A stretch of DNA of 64,000 nucleotides from Carya illinoinensis (Eukaryota; Streptophyta; Magnoliopsida; Fagales; Juglandaceae): the NCBI RefSeq assembly GCF_018687715.1, contig NC_056756.1, positions 39,590,480-39,654,479 of the forward strand, in the 5' to 3' direction. The stretch's first letter is position 1. Every line of letters begins with the position of its first letter. Made by a program: the position numbers and the translations under genes. The notes beneath the pieces are model-generated. The model was not told the origin of the DNA. It saw only the letters and a program-made list of their open reading frames with translations, and made no database searches. Positions 1 through 10,744 of this stretch are shown one piece after another.

Positions 1-1254
1 AAAAACAATTATAATAATGAAAAGAAAAAACTTATTCGATAATGTTTGACGTTGTGTTAAGAGCAAAATATATTCTCTCAAATATTTGTAAAATATATGA
101 TAATAGCGCTTAAGATTTCATCATTTTCAAATTGATCTTTTGGGATGAAAAGTGAAGAGTTTTGGTCTTAGCACATCCACACCCTTGTTTTCCCACATTC
201 AAGGCCCATAAGACCTGGTTTATTTAAGAATCGGTTCTTAAAGGATATATCCAATTAATTCGGCTTCTATTAATTAAACAAGCTAGTTCGGTTGACCAAA
301 GTTTGCTTTTATCCTTCTATTGATTGTCTTTCAAGAAAATGAAAGTAGAACTATGGACATGCTTAGTTATGGAAACTTTAGATAATATTTGAGGATTTTG
401 ATAATTTTTTGAGATTGGGTTTCCCAAAATGATAGAAAATTTTAAATTATTTTTAAAAATAAGTTGTGTAATGAAGTTTGTGAAACTCGATAGGAAAAAC
501 TTAAAACTTGTTTGAGCATAGTTCTTTTAGAAATGTTTTTGTTGGGGTTGTAAAAGTTGCATTGACTTTTGTATTAGATAATGATTGGGTAAAAAGTTAG
601 AAAAATCAATGGTTCCAACCTAACACAATACTTAAAGTGGGTGAATAGGTGTTTTCAATCTTACTACACTACTTAAACATATTGTCAAACAAGCAATCAA
701 TCAATGAAACAAATCACTAAAAATAATCAACATAGCAATTTGGTCACGAAGTGGAAACTCAATTGAAGAACATGTTCAAAATCTAAAACCACTTCAAGTG
801 TAAGTCACCACCTAAACTTCACTATAGAAATTTAGTTTGTTACAACCAATTTAGAAACACTTACAAAACTATTGTAGTTGCTAAATCTGACTTGCAACAT
901 CACGAGTAACCCCCTCAATCTTTAAATGCGTGCAATTTCGAAACTCTGAACTTCTATAGTTTCACCATGAGAAGCTCTCGATCTCTATTTCAATGGCAAC
1001 TCCGAAATCCCTTCCAACCAAAGAATATTCACACGAACTGATTTAGCAATAGTTGACCTCAAGCACACTAGGATAAGGATCTGATATCAAGAGAAAGCTG
1101 AAGTATATGGAATGATTTTTTTTTTCTTTTTTATCTTTCTTAGGTCTCTATCTACTCTGTACGTACATACTTGGCTTATTAAGGAACAAACCAGTTTCCT
1201 TTTATAGCCATAATGGGCATGGCGATGAAACCCAAGTCAAGGTTATATTTTTGA
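1..1254. other. Intergenic, no gene seen
   Basis: No credible coding sequence is visible. Bases 180-345 contain a block (a gaccaaa motif, then a T-rich stretch, then tattgattgtctttcaag) that recurs around 10300-10480 and 12985-13130. It therefore looks like part of the upstream region of the duplicated receptor-like protein units. Bases 400-620 weakly resemble a decayed copy of the ~200-bp MITE found elsewhere in the window. Confidence 0.5.
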
Positions 1255-1595
1255 ACATTTGCTCGGGAGAGGTGTCGAGTGAGTGTCAAGCACACATTGT
1301 ATCTGAGTTTCACTCGAGCCATGAGTTGAGTGCATGTCACAAGAGCTTTTGTCTGGGTTACAACTCAAGCACCATATCAAGTGAGTGTTGAGCAAACTCT
1401 CTGTATGAAATTTCGCTCAAGTGATATGTCAAGTAGGTGTCGAGTGAAGTCTCTATGTGTCGAGCACTCTCTATATGAGCTTTCGCTCGGGTATTAAGTT
1501 GAGTGAATTCTTTGTATAAGCTTCGCTTGAGCAATGAATCGAGTGTAGGTTGAATGAACTTTCTATATGAAGCTTAGCTCGAGCCATGTTGAGCT
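1255..1595. repeat. Degenerate ~60-bp tandem repeat
   Basis: About five diverged units, each built from 'ctcgagccatgagttgagtg' and a 'ctctatatgagctttcgctcg' type half, follow each other here. Motifs such as gagtg, tcgctc(a/g)ag and tgtcgagtg recur at roughly 60-base spacing. It is non-coding. I do not recognise the repeat family. Confidence 0.6.
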
Positions 1596-1996
1596 AATTT
1601 CAATCCCTTGTCATTTTATTAGTTTACTTCAGCCACTTAACACTGAACAAGTGGAGTATGTTTCTTTTACTGCCACTAAGGACCGGAAAAGGAGTCGCAA
1701 GTTAATGTGTAGTATAGCAATATTATATTACCAAATGGACCAAAGCTGAAAAACACCTCCAGCGAAAGCATGCATGCATTACTACCACATGCAGTTTCAT
1801 ATATAATTAATCACGTACGGCAAAACCCAGACACAGAAAACAAATTAGTACAAAACCTAATACATCAGTAGTTCACTTGGGATATCAAAACCCATATCAG
1901 TAGCCTTCATATTAGTATTTCTTTGTTTTGAATTTAGCTTTTCTGATTCTTTCAAAGAGAGATAGAGACACAGATAGAGAGAGATAGAGCAAAATA

Positions 1997-3245
1997 ATGA
2001 GAGGTGGTTATGCCACATTTTTTCTTTTACTACTTGGACTCTTATGTATGGCAACAAAAATTGGGCTTAGTTTGAATTTGCCTGAACATGATATCCGTTG
2101 CAAAGAGGAAGAAAGGCAGGCACTCCTCCAATTCAAACAATCTTGAGTTATTGAGTTTAGAAGAGAATGGGTTCATGGGGCCATTGCCTTAGAGTATTGA
2201 AAACTTATCCAATCTCAAAGATTTCGAATTAGATATGAGTAACTTCACTGCATTACCCAAGAGCATTGGAAACTTGCACAATCTTGTGATTTTGAATTTA
2301 GGTGATAATGGGTTAATGTGGCCATTGCCTAAGGGTATTGGAAACTTGTCAAAGCTAGAGTCCTTGGAAGTTGCTCAGAATTCTCTAGAAGGGGTGGTAA
2401 TCTCTAAAGCACATTACTAAACCTATCAAACGATAGTTTTTTGGGGTACATTTCCTTTTTATTGGAATTCACTAATAGACTCTTGTTCCTTTCAGACCTC
2501 TCAAACAATAAACTATCGGGAGAGCTCCCTGATTGCTGGTTGCGAGTCATTTATTGGTTCTTAATTTGGCCATTAACATTTTCTATGGGAAAATACCAAA
2601 CTCATTGGACTCCCTAGTCATTCTTGAGATTTTACATTTGAGCAACAATAGTTTTGTCAGAGAACTACCATTGTCCCTTCAGCATTTTGGTAAATTGAAA
2701 ACCATTGACATGTGTCAAAATAAATTGTCTACAACGGTACCTTCATGGATATCCTACGATCAAATGGGTTTTATGGAAGTTTGTCTTTCAAACCTATGCC
2801 ATCTATCAAATATCAAACTCTTGGATCTTTCTTTAAACAAGATAAGGGGAAGAATTCCTAAGTGCATCAACAATTTGACATCAATGTCTTAGAAACAGAG
2901 CACATGTGACACTGTAATTTCTTCTTTAAATTCTTTTTACATGGACCATCCACCATTTGTATGGAAAGGAAGGATGTCTATGTTCCAGAATTTATTGGGA
3001 CTTGTAAAGACTATCGATCTTTCAAGTAATAAATTACATGGAGAGATTTTGAAGGATTTACAAGTCTTACAGAGTTGGTTTCCTTGAATTTATCAATAAA
3101 GAATTAACTAGATTAATAATAGGGAAGATCGGTCTACTTGAAAATTTATAATCTCTTGATCTATCTAGAAACCAGCCTCATGGAGAAATCCCAATGAGCA
3201 TTTCTGACATAAGTTTTCCTAGTTATTTGGACTTGTACAAATAAT
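1997..3245 (+). pseudogene. Receptor-like protein (LRR-RLP) pseudogene, copy 1
   Basis: The ATG at 1997 opens a clear signal peptide (hydrophobic FFLLLLGLLCMA) followed by the LRR N-cap start with IRCKEEERQALLQFKQS, and then a TGA at 2144-2146. The normal first LRRs are missing and the sequence jumps to internal LRRs with LxxLxxLxLxxNxLxGPLP spacing at 2150-2420. Further LRR pieces run from 2480 to 3245 in changing frames, including the hinge-like block with FVWKGR seen in EIX2/Cf-type RLPs. Known family members are plasma-membrane receptors lacking a kinase that sense microbial patterns. This copy lacks many LRRs and the membrane segment and carries several stops and frameshifts. The 2480-3245 part is highly similar to 51880-52620, so the two are paralogues. 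Confidence 0.85.
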
Positions 3246-3589
3246 ATGGTTTCATTAACTAAATCAACGTATTGTTCTTTTACCAGTGAGTGAAGCAGCA
3301 GGAGATGCTTCATCATTTCAATAAACTAACAGTTGTACTTTACAACATCAAGATTCAAGACTTTGTGTTTATTTTTATTTACTGGATTAATTAGTTGTAC
3401 TTCTTAATTTTGATTCAATATATATTAGATCGATCGAAAGAAGCTTTTATCCCTAAAATACTCGTTACGATTTCAAATGAGGGTTTCAAATAAAATATAA
3501 TAAACATAAAATATATTTTAATAATATTTTATTCAACTTTTAATTTTTAATAAAGAGAAAATTAGAAGAAATAAAAAGTGAAGCTACTA
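3246..3589. other. 3' flank of RLP copy 1
   Basis: Bases 3285-3460 (from gtgagtgaagcagcaggaga through tttgtgtttatttttattta) recur at 11058-11190 and 53765-53940, downstream of the other RLP remnants. This marks a duplicated 3' flank. Bases 3480-3560 resemble one half of the ~200-bp MITE family. No coding sequence is seen. Confidence 0.6.
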
Positions 3590-4033
3590 GTCCAGTTAAA
3601 AGAAATTAGAAAAAAATAAAAAGTCCACCGATCCCAAGAAAGACACCAAATTATTGAAATGATCAGCAATAGGTATTTTTTATTTGAATTGAGTTATGAA
3701 TTAATCTCTGTTGCTCTTCCTCTACAATTTTTAAAGTAGGATAATTGACACTAAAAATTTTTTTATCATTTGAAATAATTTTTCAAATGACCAAAATTTA
3801 TCGGATACAGAAAATTTGGTTATGATGAATGGATGATGTGAAGGATGATAACATGTGGAAGGGTTTAGATATAGATCAGGTTGGAAATACTGTCTTCCCT
3901 ACTTGTTTTTCCAAATAATTGACCTTACATTACATGCAAATTGCATTGACTCGGTTCAATCTAATTAAATTCAAGTAAGCTTTTGCGTAGATTTGGACTC
4001 TCTTGAAAAATGGCCCAGCCCCTTTTAAGCGCT
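3590..4033. repeat. RLP upstream block A, split by a Copia insertion
   Basis: This stretch aligns by eye with 61990-62420, sharing 'ggtttagatatagatcag', 'tgtcttccctacttgttttt' and 'tgactcggttcaatc'. A shorter version is at 9985-10130. It is the upstream region of the duplicated RLP unit. Its continuation is found at 9501-9700, on the far side of the Copia element. Confidence 0.75.
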
Positions 4034-4038
4034 ATATA

Positions 4039-4340
4039 TGTTATGAAATCATAGAAAAGAGAGAGCCATAACGTGTTATAAAACTTTCAAAAGGAGAGAG
4101 AAAGAGATAGAACTCAGAGAGGTTATGAAACTTATGAATTTCTTAAAGGATTCAACGATATATATAGGAGTACAAAGGGGACTATGCTTTTTACGACTAG
4201 CACTATGCATTTTGCGGCTAGCTCACTATGCTAGCACTATGCACTATGCATTTTGCGGCTAGCTCACTATGCTAACACTATGCACTATGCGTTTGACGAC
4301 TAGCTAAATATGGTCATACAATTCAAGATAGTTTATAACA
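4039..4340 (-). repeat. Copia 1 LTR (3' LTR)
   Basis: This 302-bp LTR is preceded by atata. Inside it are copies of a 41-bp unit built on 'gcggctagctcactatgcta'. It has one unit fewer than the partner LTR at 9153-9495; apart from that unit only a handful of bases differ. Confidence 0.93.
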
Positions 4341-4352
4341 CTTCCCCTTTGG
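4341..4352 (-). other. Polypurine tract of Copia 1
   Basis: On the minus strand the sequence AAAGGGGAAG directly abuts the LTR start TGTTATAAAC. This is where a plus-strand DNA primer is expected, and it fixes the element's direction. Confidence 0.8.
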
Positions 4353-4561
4353 ATGACCATATTTAAAGAATATGCCTCGTTAAAACCTTGTCAAGGAAAA
4401 TCCTGTGGGAAAAAACCAATGGCGAAGGAAAAAGAGTACAGTATTCATGTGTATCGCCGAGTGCTTTAGGATTGCCTCATTAAAACCTTGCAAAGGAAAA
4501 CCCAGTGGGATAAAACCTTAGCGAAAGAAAAAGAGTACAATCAGCACAAGTCTTCAAAACA

Positions 4562-4830
4562 TTACTTCTCCTGAAAAGTGCATGATAACAGGTCTTCAAA
4601 CCTCCGCATTCCAAGGTTCTGCATAATCTTCTTAAATGTTGCAGTTGATAATGCTTTAGTGAATAAATCTGCTAGATTTTTACTTGACCGTACCTTCTTG
4701 ATATCAATTTCAACTTTCTTCTCATGAACTGCAATGATCTTCTTGTGTGTATCTGAAAGATAACTCTCATCTGTACATCCAACTAACTATGGACTTGATC
4801 CATGTTGATAAAATAATCACAACTGGATCT
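4562..4830 (-). pseudogene. Copia 1 RNase H tail
   Basis: The minus strand reads LADLFTKAL followed by FKKIMQNLGMRRFEDL and a stop at 4562-4564. This is the typical end of a Copia polyprotein. Upstream lies a TDESYLSDTHK segment containing the usual acidic residue of the RNase H fold, joined by a deletion to the tail. RNase H removes the RNA strand during reverse transcription. Only the first and last parts survive, and the central catalytic part is gone. Confidence 0.8.
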
Positions 4831-4996
4831 TTCTGCTCATCACTACTCTTCTGGAGTTGTACTCTTCTAGAGTTATTGTAAATAACACAGTTAGTGGAGA
4901 ATTCATCAACATTAAACCGTTAACCTCATTTTTTAATAAAAACGGTGGCCAGCCTTTTAAGATCAGACAAGCACTGTGGATTTTCAACTCCTCTGT

Positions 4997-5132
4997 AGGT
5001 GTCAGGTGTGCTGTCAGGCGCCGTAGCTGTCAGGCGCCGCAGCTGTCAGGCGCCGCAGAGCTATGAAGCTATATTTCGTCTCTTTTTTCTTGCTTCACAA
5101 GAGATGCTGTATCATAATTTTCTCTATAAAAG
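4997..5132 (+). promoter_or_regulatory. Putative promoter of the antisense cassette
   Basis: Three to four copies of a GC-rich ~17-bp unit (agctgtcaggcgccgc and variants) at 4997-5055 stand out in AT-rich surroundings. A TATA box (ctataaaaga, 5124-5133) follows, then a pyrimidine-rich leader and an ATG at 5233. The spacing fits a plant core promoter with upstream elements. Promoter function is an inference; the sequences themselves are plain. Confidence 0.45.
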
Positions 5133-5232
5133 AGATATTCAGCTTATCTTTATTCGCATCTCATCTTCTTCATTTTTCTGTAATCATACTGTATTTTTAC
5201 TCTGCAATCTCTTTCTGCATTCTTATTCTACA

Positions 5233-5658
5233 ATGGCTCAGCGATCTTCTCATGGCCAATATATGAGATACTCTGCACCTCGTTCATCAGCTGTTCCTGC
5301 TTCTACCACAGGTGCTATCATGCAATATAATGATCTGACTTATAGGTCAGATAATGAAGCTATCTATGAGCTTGTGAGTCTCGGTACCTGATACTCATCA
5401 TCCATTATCGCATTTTCTCAGCGACTGCAATCCAGAACTTGTAGAGTTGACAATCTCCACGAGAATATTGCTATACTTCAGCGACTTCTTCTGGAGTCCA
5501 ACATGAAGATAGAATCAATAAAGTAAGAGAATAGGAATTTAAAATCCTTGCTTAAATTTTCTTTTCGATTGCCCACCCCTTTAGATAGGGATGCTATGCA
5601 GATTTTTGAAGAACAAAAGCGCTTGAAGAATGAGACAAAGTACCTCAAATTTCTGTAA
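5233..5658 (+). pseudogene. Antisense coiled-coil ORF inside Copia 1 (two in-frame stops)
   Basis: A single frame runs from the ATG at 5233 to a TAA at 5656-5658 (142 codons including the stop), broken only by a TGA at 5389-5391 and a TAA near 5524. Both could come from one-base changes. The product starts MAQRSSHGQY, has a serine-rich N-terminus, then a YSSSIIAFSQRLQS region leading into a heptad-like coiled coil, then a conserved-looking FSFRLPTPLDRD segment. It runs opposite to gag-pol and has its own TATA box. It replaces ~1 kb of RT/RNase H. I do not recognise the family. It may be a captured host gene, an accessory ORF of the element, or a fragment of an endogenous pararetrovirus. Confidence 0.5.
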
Positions 5659-5869
5659 TTCTTGCTTCAAGATAATAAAATAATATTTTACAAATATATT
5701 TGTGTTTCTATCTTTTGGTAAATATTCTGTGTGCTCCCTTTTATTTCTTCTTTAATAATACACACTTCATATCAAACCCATAATATTAATCTAAAATACT
5801 AATTGTATTAAAAGATGGTATTTCATGACTAATAACATCATCCATCTTCCCCTTAAAGCCGCAAGGGTT

Positions 5870-7060
5870 TCAGATTTATATTTCAAATATGTGCAGTTTT
5901 CATGAGCTCTTCTGGAGCCTCAATGACATTTAAATCATATATATAAACTGCAATAATAGCTTGTTTCCATTTGCGTTTGGATTGCTTTAGATCATATAAG
6001 GATCTTTGAAACTTAATAGAATACATATTTCTAGATGTATTCATATTAGAAGCTTCAGACATTTTCTATTCTTCAGGGATTTTCATATATATATCATGAT
6101 CCAATGATCCATATAAATATGTAGTTAATCATGCATATCCAAACTCTCGGTAACTTTCAAGCTAATAAAAATCTCAATATGATTTCAACCACTTTAAAAT
6201 CATATCAATATTGTTTCTTCGAGAAACTAACTTGTGACTTCTATTTCACATTTTCATATTAAAAGCTTCAGGCTTTTTATATCATGTATATAAATATCCA
6301 CTGATATTTAACAAAAATCACCTCTTTAGATATTTGGACTTCAAGTCCATATTTATCACATTTTATTTAGTGATATCAATTCTGCAAAATTGAAAAACTG
6401 ACTCGTGATTTATATATCACATTTTTATTTCCTTTCCATAAATACCTACTGACATTTAACAAGCATCACCTCTTTAGGTGTTTGGACTATAAGTCCCGAT
6501 GCATCATATTTTACTAGCGAATCAATTCTGCAGAAATTGTTTCTTTCAAATTTGGCCAATATTTTACGTCGTATTTTTTGACGATTCTTGATTCACTTTC
6601 ATCACTATTTCTGGTAATGTCAATTGTCATCTCATATGGAAATACGTTGTCGACAACGATTTTATTTCTATCCATAATTTCTCCATTATTCATGAAATGT
6701 AACGAGATCTCGTTATTTTCAGGTACTTGTCCCTCTTCAAGGGAAGACATTTTCATGAAAAACCTCTTTAGGAGGCACTCTTCAAGAGTTTATATAGGAG
6801 AATTTTATACAGAGAATTTGGATGGACTTTGTTGCTTGTTTTGTGGGTATGGCCTCTTCAGGAGCACCAAATTGTTTGTACCTTTATCTTTGGAGATGCA
6901 GTACCTTTTGTATCAATAGGTCTCACATACTTTCAGACTGCTGAATTTCTTAATTGTCCTACAGAGATTTCAATCCTCGCTGGGATTTTAGCAGCTAGAA
7001 TATGAGACATTTTTATCTTATTGCATCCAAAATTTAATTATCATCTGAACTTCTAGTTCA
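5870..7060 (-). pseudogene. Copia 1 degraded pol: linker and reverse transcriptase
   Basis: On the minus strand, SHILAAKIPARIEI at ~7000 and VPENNEISLHFMNNGE at 6700-6756 match the linker between integrase and RT in plant Copia polyproteins. KYWPNLKETISAEL then marks the RT entry. GLIVQTPKEVM (~6480) and SLYDLKQSKRKW (~5970-6010) are RT motifs. YIYDLNVIEAPEEL stands where the catalytic YVDD box should be, with the first aspartate lost. Frames change repeatedly, and a ~130-bp stretch around 6240-6500 appears duplicated. It cannot encode an active enzyme. Confidence 0.8.
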
Positions 7061-7399
7061 CATATGATAATTAAGATAACGTTGAATAATTTCATCTTAT
7101 TTGCTTCAAGCAAATTTTTCTTTCCACTTCTGGTGGTAAGACTTTATAGTAAAAGAATCTTCTGGTTCTTTTATGGACGTCCATATGAAAATCATTCGAC
7201 TTATCGTAATTGATTTTGGATGATCAAGATAACCATGAAAAGATACAAATATTTTGAATCATATCACCTTTTGATGCATCATAATATTTGATTCAATAAT
7301 TTGTATAATATCATCTCAAAGAGAAAGCTTACAGCTTTTCCAATACGAGCTTCTGGCCCGAAAAGATATTTATTATCACGTCCAATCTCTTAGTTTCTT

Positions 7400-7725
7400 T
7401 GAATGAAACGCATCATTCTTTTTACTTCAGGGAATAGAATGATATAAATTCATTATCATTCACTTCAGGGAATGATATAGATCTAGTAAGACATGACTAA
7501 TGATTCTTATCAAAAGCTCATTATTTTGCTCAGTCACTGAAAGACCTGATACAAATTTAGAATATATTGTGAACGTTTGCATTTCATATTGCCATTTCAG
7601 GAGCATACTCGATATTGCTACTTCAGGAACACATTCGAGACGTTCATTCAAATATATATTCTTTCCACAATTTCAATTATGCAACTTCAGGTGCATAAAT
7701 CATAATGAGATTTTGGTACAAGTAT
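7400..7725 (-). pseudogene. Second, partial copy of Copia 1 gag
   Basis: The sequence resembles the C-terminal half of the gag gene at 8330-8560. Both encode an EQNNELL core with similar flanks (a SKFVSGL versus SELISYL stretch before it). At the DNA level 'aaaagctcattattttgctc' is shared exactly. It lies between gag and the pol linker, where protease and integrase should be, so an internal duplication accompanied their loss. Confidence 0.7.
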
Positions 7726-8042
7726 CACTCATATGAGATACTCAATAAAATTATTGATTTAGGGTGATCCTTCAGGGATGCTCCATTTCCATTCTCAGAT
7801 AAATCATATCATCAATAATTTATAACAAGTATAAAAGAAGAAATAAAACTTTCATTACTACAAAACATTGCAGAATATAAAAATATTTTATAATAAGATA
7901 AAGGAAATACATTAATTAAAAAGTAACACTTCCATGATCAACTCTATCACTAGAATCCTCAAAGAAATCAGAAACATTAGGGCTTGTAATATCTTCTCCA
8001 TCTATAGAATCTAAAGCATATGATGGTTCAATAAAATTTGTT

Positions 8043-8945
8043 TCAAATTTCTTTGTTTTTTTCTTTTATAGAAGATTGATATAAGTCAACCAAGTACTTA
8101 TCTGTACGACAGACATGAGCCCAATGTCCAGTTATACCACATCTATGGCATCCATCTTCATCTTTCTTTAAAAATTTGTTTTGAGGACCTTTGTCCTTCT
8201 CTAAGTTGAACCACTTCTGGTGGTACGGTGTATATCTATTATTGTCCCTTTTAGTGTGGTCACTTCTAGGACTTCCACTTCTATAGTTTTTCCTACCACG
8301 TCCACGCCCTCTTTTTCTTTGAAAAGATGCACCATTCGCTTCTGGGAATGATGTAAATTTAATACCATTCACTTCAGGAAATGATATAGAACCAGTAGGA
8401 CGTGACTGGTGATTTCTTAACAAAAGCTCATTATTTTGCTCAGCTAATAGAAGATAAGATATAAGTTCAGAATATTTTTTGAACTTTCGCTCTCGATACT
8501 GCTGCAGGAGCACATTCAAGGCATGAAAAGTAGTATATGTCTTCTCTAATAAATCATCATCAGTGACTTTTTCACCATATAATTTCAATAGCGAGCTAAT
8601 TTTAAAGAGTGCAGAGTTATACTCACTAACACTCTTGAAGTCTTGTAACCTCAGGTGCATCCAATCATGACGAGCTTTTGGGCGGATTACAGTTTTCTGG
8701 TGTTCATATCTCTCCCTGAAATCATTCCACAAAATAAGTGGATCATTCACCGTTAGATACTCAGTTTTTAATTCTTTATGAAGATGGTGCCGAAGGAAAA
8801 TCATTGCCTTAGCACGGTCCTGCAGTGACCCTTGATTTCCTTCTTTAATTGTATCTCCCAAGTTTATCGTATCCAGATTGATCTCAGTATCAATGATCCA
8901 ATATAAATAATTTTTTCCAGAAATGTCAAGAGCAACGAATTTCAA
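8043..8945 (-). CDS. Copia Gag (nucleocapsid) protein
   Basis: This is an uninterrupted 300-residue ORF. The N-terminal half matches the helical Copia Gag core (FVALDISGKNYLYW, AMIFLRHHL, LWNDFRERYE). A basic RGRGRGRK stretch lies at about residues 209-235. One zinc knuckle, CHRCGITGHWAHVC, is at residues 266-279 (CX2CX4HX4C intact). Gag packages element RNA into cytoplasmic particles. The normal start seems to be the ATG at 8962, which is thrown out of frame by a one-base change, so the visible Met at 8945 is probably internal. It is the only intact gene of Copia 1, which may therefore move only with help from another element. Confidence 0.88.
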   Translation of the reverse strand: MKFVALDISGKNYLYWIIDTEINLDTINLGDTIKEGNQGSLQDRAKAMIFLRHHLHKELKTEYLTVNDPLILWNDFRERYEHQKTVIRPKARHDWMHLRLQDFKSVSEYNSALFKISSLLKLYGEKVTDDDLLEKTYTTFHALNVLLQQYRERKFKKYSELISYLLLAEQNNELLLRNHQSRPTGSISFPEVNGIKFTSFPEANGASFQRKRGRGRGRKNYRSGSPRSDHTKRDNNRYTPYHQKWFNLEKDKGPQNKFLKKDEDGCHRCGITGHWAHVCRTDKYLVDLYQSSIKEKNKEI

Positions 8946-9139
8946 TTTTGTAAGTTTGACATTTTTTACATATATAAATCATGAACATAAGTATGTTTAA
9001 CATTCACAAAATCAATAGAATAAGTATAGAGTTTTTATTAAGTAATATAACATTTCATATTCATTTTGGAAACTACAAAAATATATTGAAAAACTTACTT
9101 AAAGTAGAGGACTACTAGCTTCAAAATCGTCAGAACTTT

Positions 9140-9152
9140 CGTGCTGATAACA
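9140..9152 (-). other. Primer-binding-site-like sequence of Copia 1
   Basis: On the minus strand TGTTATCAGCACG directly follows the end of the LTR. It resembles the TGGTATCAGAGC site complementary to initiator tRNA-Met used by plant Copia elements, but it is diverged or belongs to another primer class. Confidence 0.6.
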
Positions 9153-9495
9153 TGTTATGAAATCATAGAAAAGAGAGAGCCATAACGTGTTATAAAACTT
9201 TCAAAAGGAGAGAGAAAGAGATAGAGCTCAGAGAGGTTATGAAACTTATGAATTTCTTAAAGGATTCAACGATATATATAGGAGTATAAAGGAGACTATG
9301 CTTTTTACGACTAGCACTATGCATTTTGCGGCTAGCTCATTATGCTAGCACTATGCACTATGAATTTTGCAGCTAGCTCACTATGCTAATACTATGTACT
9401 ATGCATTTTGCAGCTAGCTCACTATGTTAGCACTATGCACTATGCGTTTGACGACTAGCTAAATATGGTCATACAATTCAAGATAGTTTATAACA
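9153..9495 (-). repeat. Copia 1 LTR (5' LTR)
   Basis: This 343-bp LTR is followed by atata. It contains one more 41-bp unit than the other LTR (343 versus 302 bp). Low divergence elsewhere suggests a moderately recent insertion. Confidence 0.93.
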
Positions 9496-10740
9496 ATATA
9501 TATATTCTACTATTATTTTTTTGAGTTTTGAAAGATAGTGAATGTGAATGAGACTAACATTTCAGCTAAATAAATCCAAAAGTATTTATTATATTAATTA
9601 TACAAATAATATGTTGGCATATTATTAAATAGGATCAGTCTTTTCTTAAATTAAAAAAAGAAAAAGAAAAAGAGAGAGAGGACAAAAGTACTCCTGTCTA
9701 TATATGGTTAGTATAAATGATTTATTCCTCTAATTGACAAATATATAAATAAGTTTATATATTTTGATCATTTTAATAATACCTATATTATATATAGAAA
9801 AATAAGTTCGTCATTATTTCTCATCTAAACATCTTATTACGTGACATTAAATGTTTAACAAATAAGTAAAACATAACATATAAGAAAAAATAGATATATT
9901 CAAAATCAAATTACATCCGAAAATACAAAATGTGTGGCAGGCGGGTTTGTATATAAAAGTTTGAAATTGAGATAAATAATCGGAACTTTTTCCCTACTAT
10001 TTATTTCAAATAAATGATTATCTTACGTGTAAACTAACTTGGTCAATCCAGTTAAATTTGAGTAGACTTTTGTGTGGAATTAATAGACTCTCAAGATCGA
10101 AAACCTAACCCCTTAATTAACTTTTTGTTCCTTTATGCTCCTCATCAGCGACGACTAATTACAAGCAATTTTTACATATTACTAGCATTTGTGTAAAAAA
10201 ATTCAAAAGCATTCCTTTTTACAATTCTGTTGCATTCATTTTTTTCAAGATCTATCCATGAGTTAAGATGTGGGTTCTTTTATACTTTTACTTGTTTTCT
10301 AAGGGCATCCATTCAAACTCTCTTCTTGTCATCTTCAAGAAGGGTCTCACAATAATTTTCAAGTAAAATTTCTCAATTACTTCAGCTTATTTTAAACGCA
10401 ATCTGGCTCGATTGACCAAAAAGTGTTATTGTTTTTCTTTCTATTCTATTGATTGTCATTCAAGCAAATTCATACATGTCTAAATTTAATATATTTTAAA
10501 ATATGGGTAAATAATAGTAAAATAATTTTTAAATAACAATAAAATAGTTTGAATTGATATGTTTTATTAAATTCTAGAAAATGAAAGAAAAATTTAAATA
10601 TAATATTATAAAGATAAAAAAAATTGCTTTAATAGAATTTTACGAATTTTTATTTTAGTAATGATTAGATGAAAAACCTTATTTATTGAATGCACAATGT
10701 TAGCTACTTTGATTAGATGAAAAAGTTAAAATATAAATCC
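9496..10740. other. RLP upstream sequence, no gene
   Basis: Bases 9501-9700 continue the upstream block interrupted by Copia 1 and match 62450-62680 (gaatgtgaatgagacta..., 'aataatatgttggcatatt', gatca(g/a)tcttttctta). Bases 9985-10130 match 3900-4020 and 62300-62420, and 10300-10480 match 180-345. Two RLP upstream copies are therefore juxtaposed. No coding sequence is seen. Confidence 0.65.
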
Positions 10741-10744
10741 AATT

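Larger units (their letters stand above)
4039..9495 (-). mobile_element. Copia LTR retrotransposon 1 (internally rearranged)
   Basis: Two direct repeats (4039-4340 and 9153-9495) begin TG and end CA and are flanked by the 5-bp duplication atata (4034-4038 and 9496-9500). The element reads on the minus strand: a primer-binding-site-like sequence lies just inside the right repeat and a purine tract just inside the left one. In reading order it holds gag (8945 to 8043), a partial second copy of gag's end, degraded pol linker and RT, an antisense cassette, and the tail of RNase H. Protease and the integrase core are not recognisable. It is therefore non-autonomous. The paralogous RLP upstream block near 62.45 kb is an empty site. 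Confidence 0.93.

Noticed and set aside
4840..5700. Endogenous pararetrovirus insertion as a firm call
   Set aside because: Promoter and coiled-coil features alone do not identify it; no movement protein, coat zinc finger or RT of that group is visible here.
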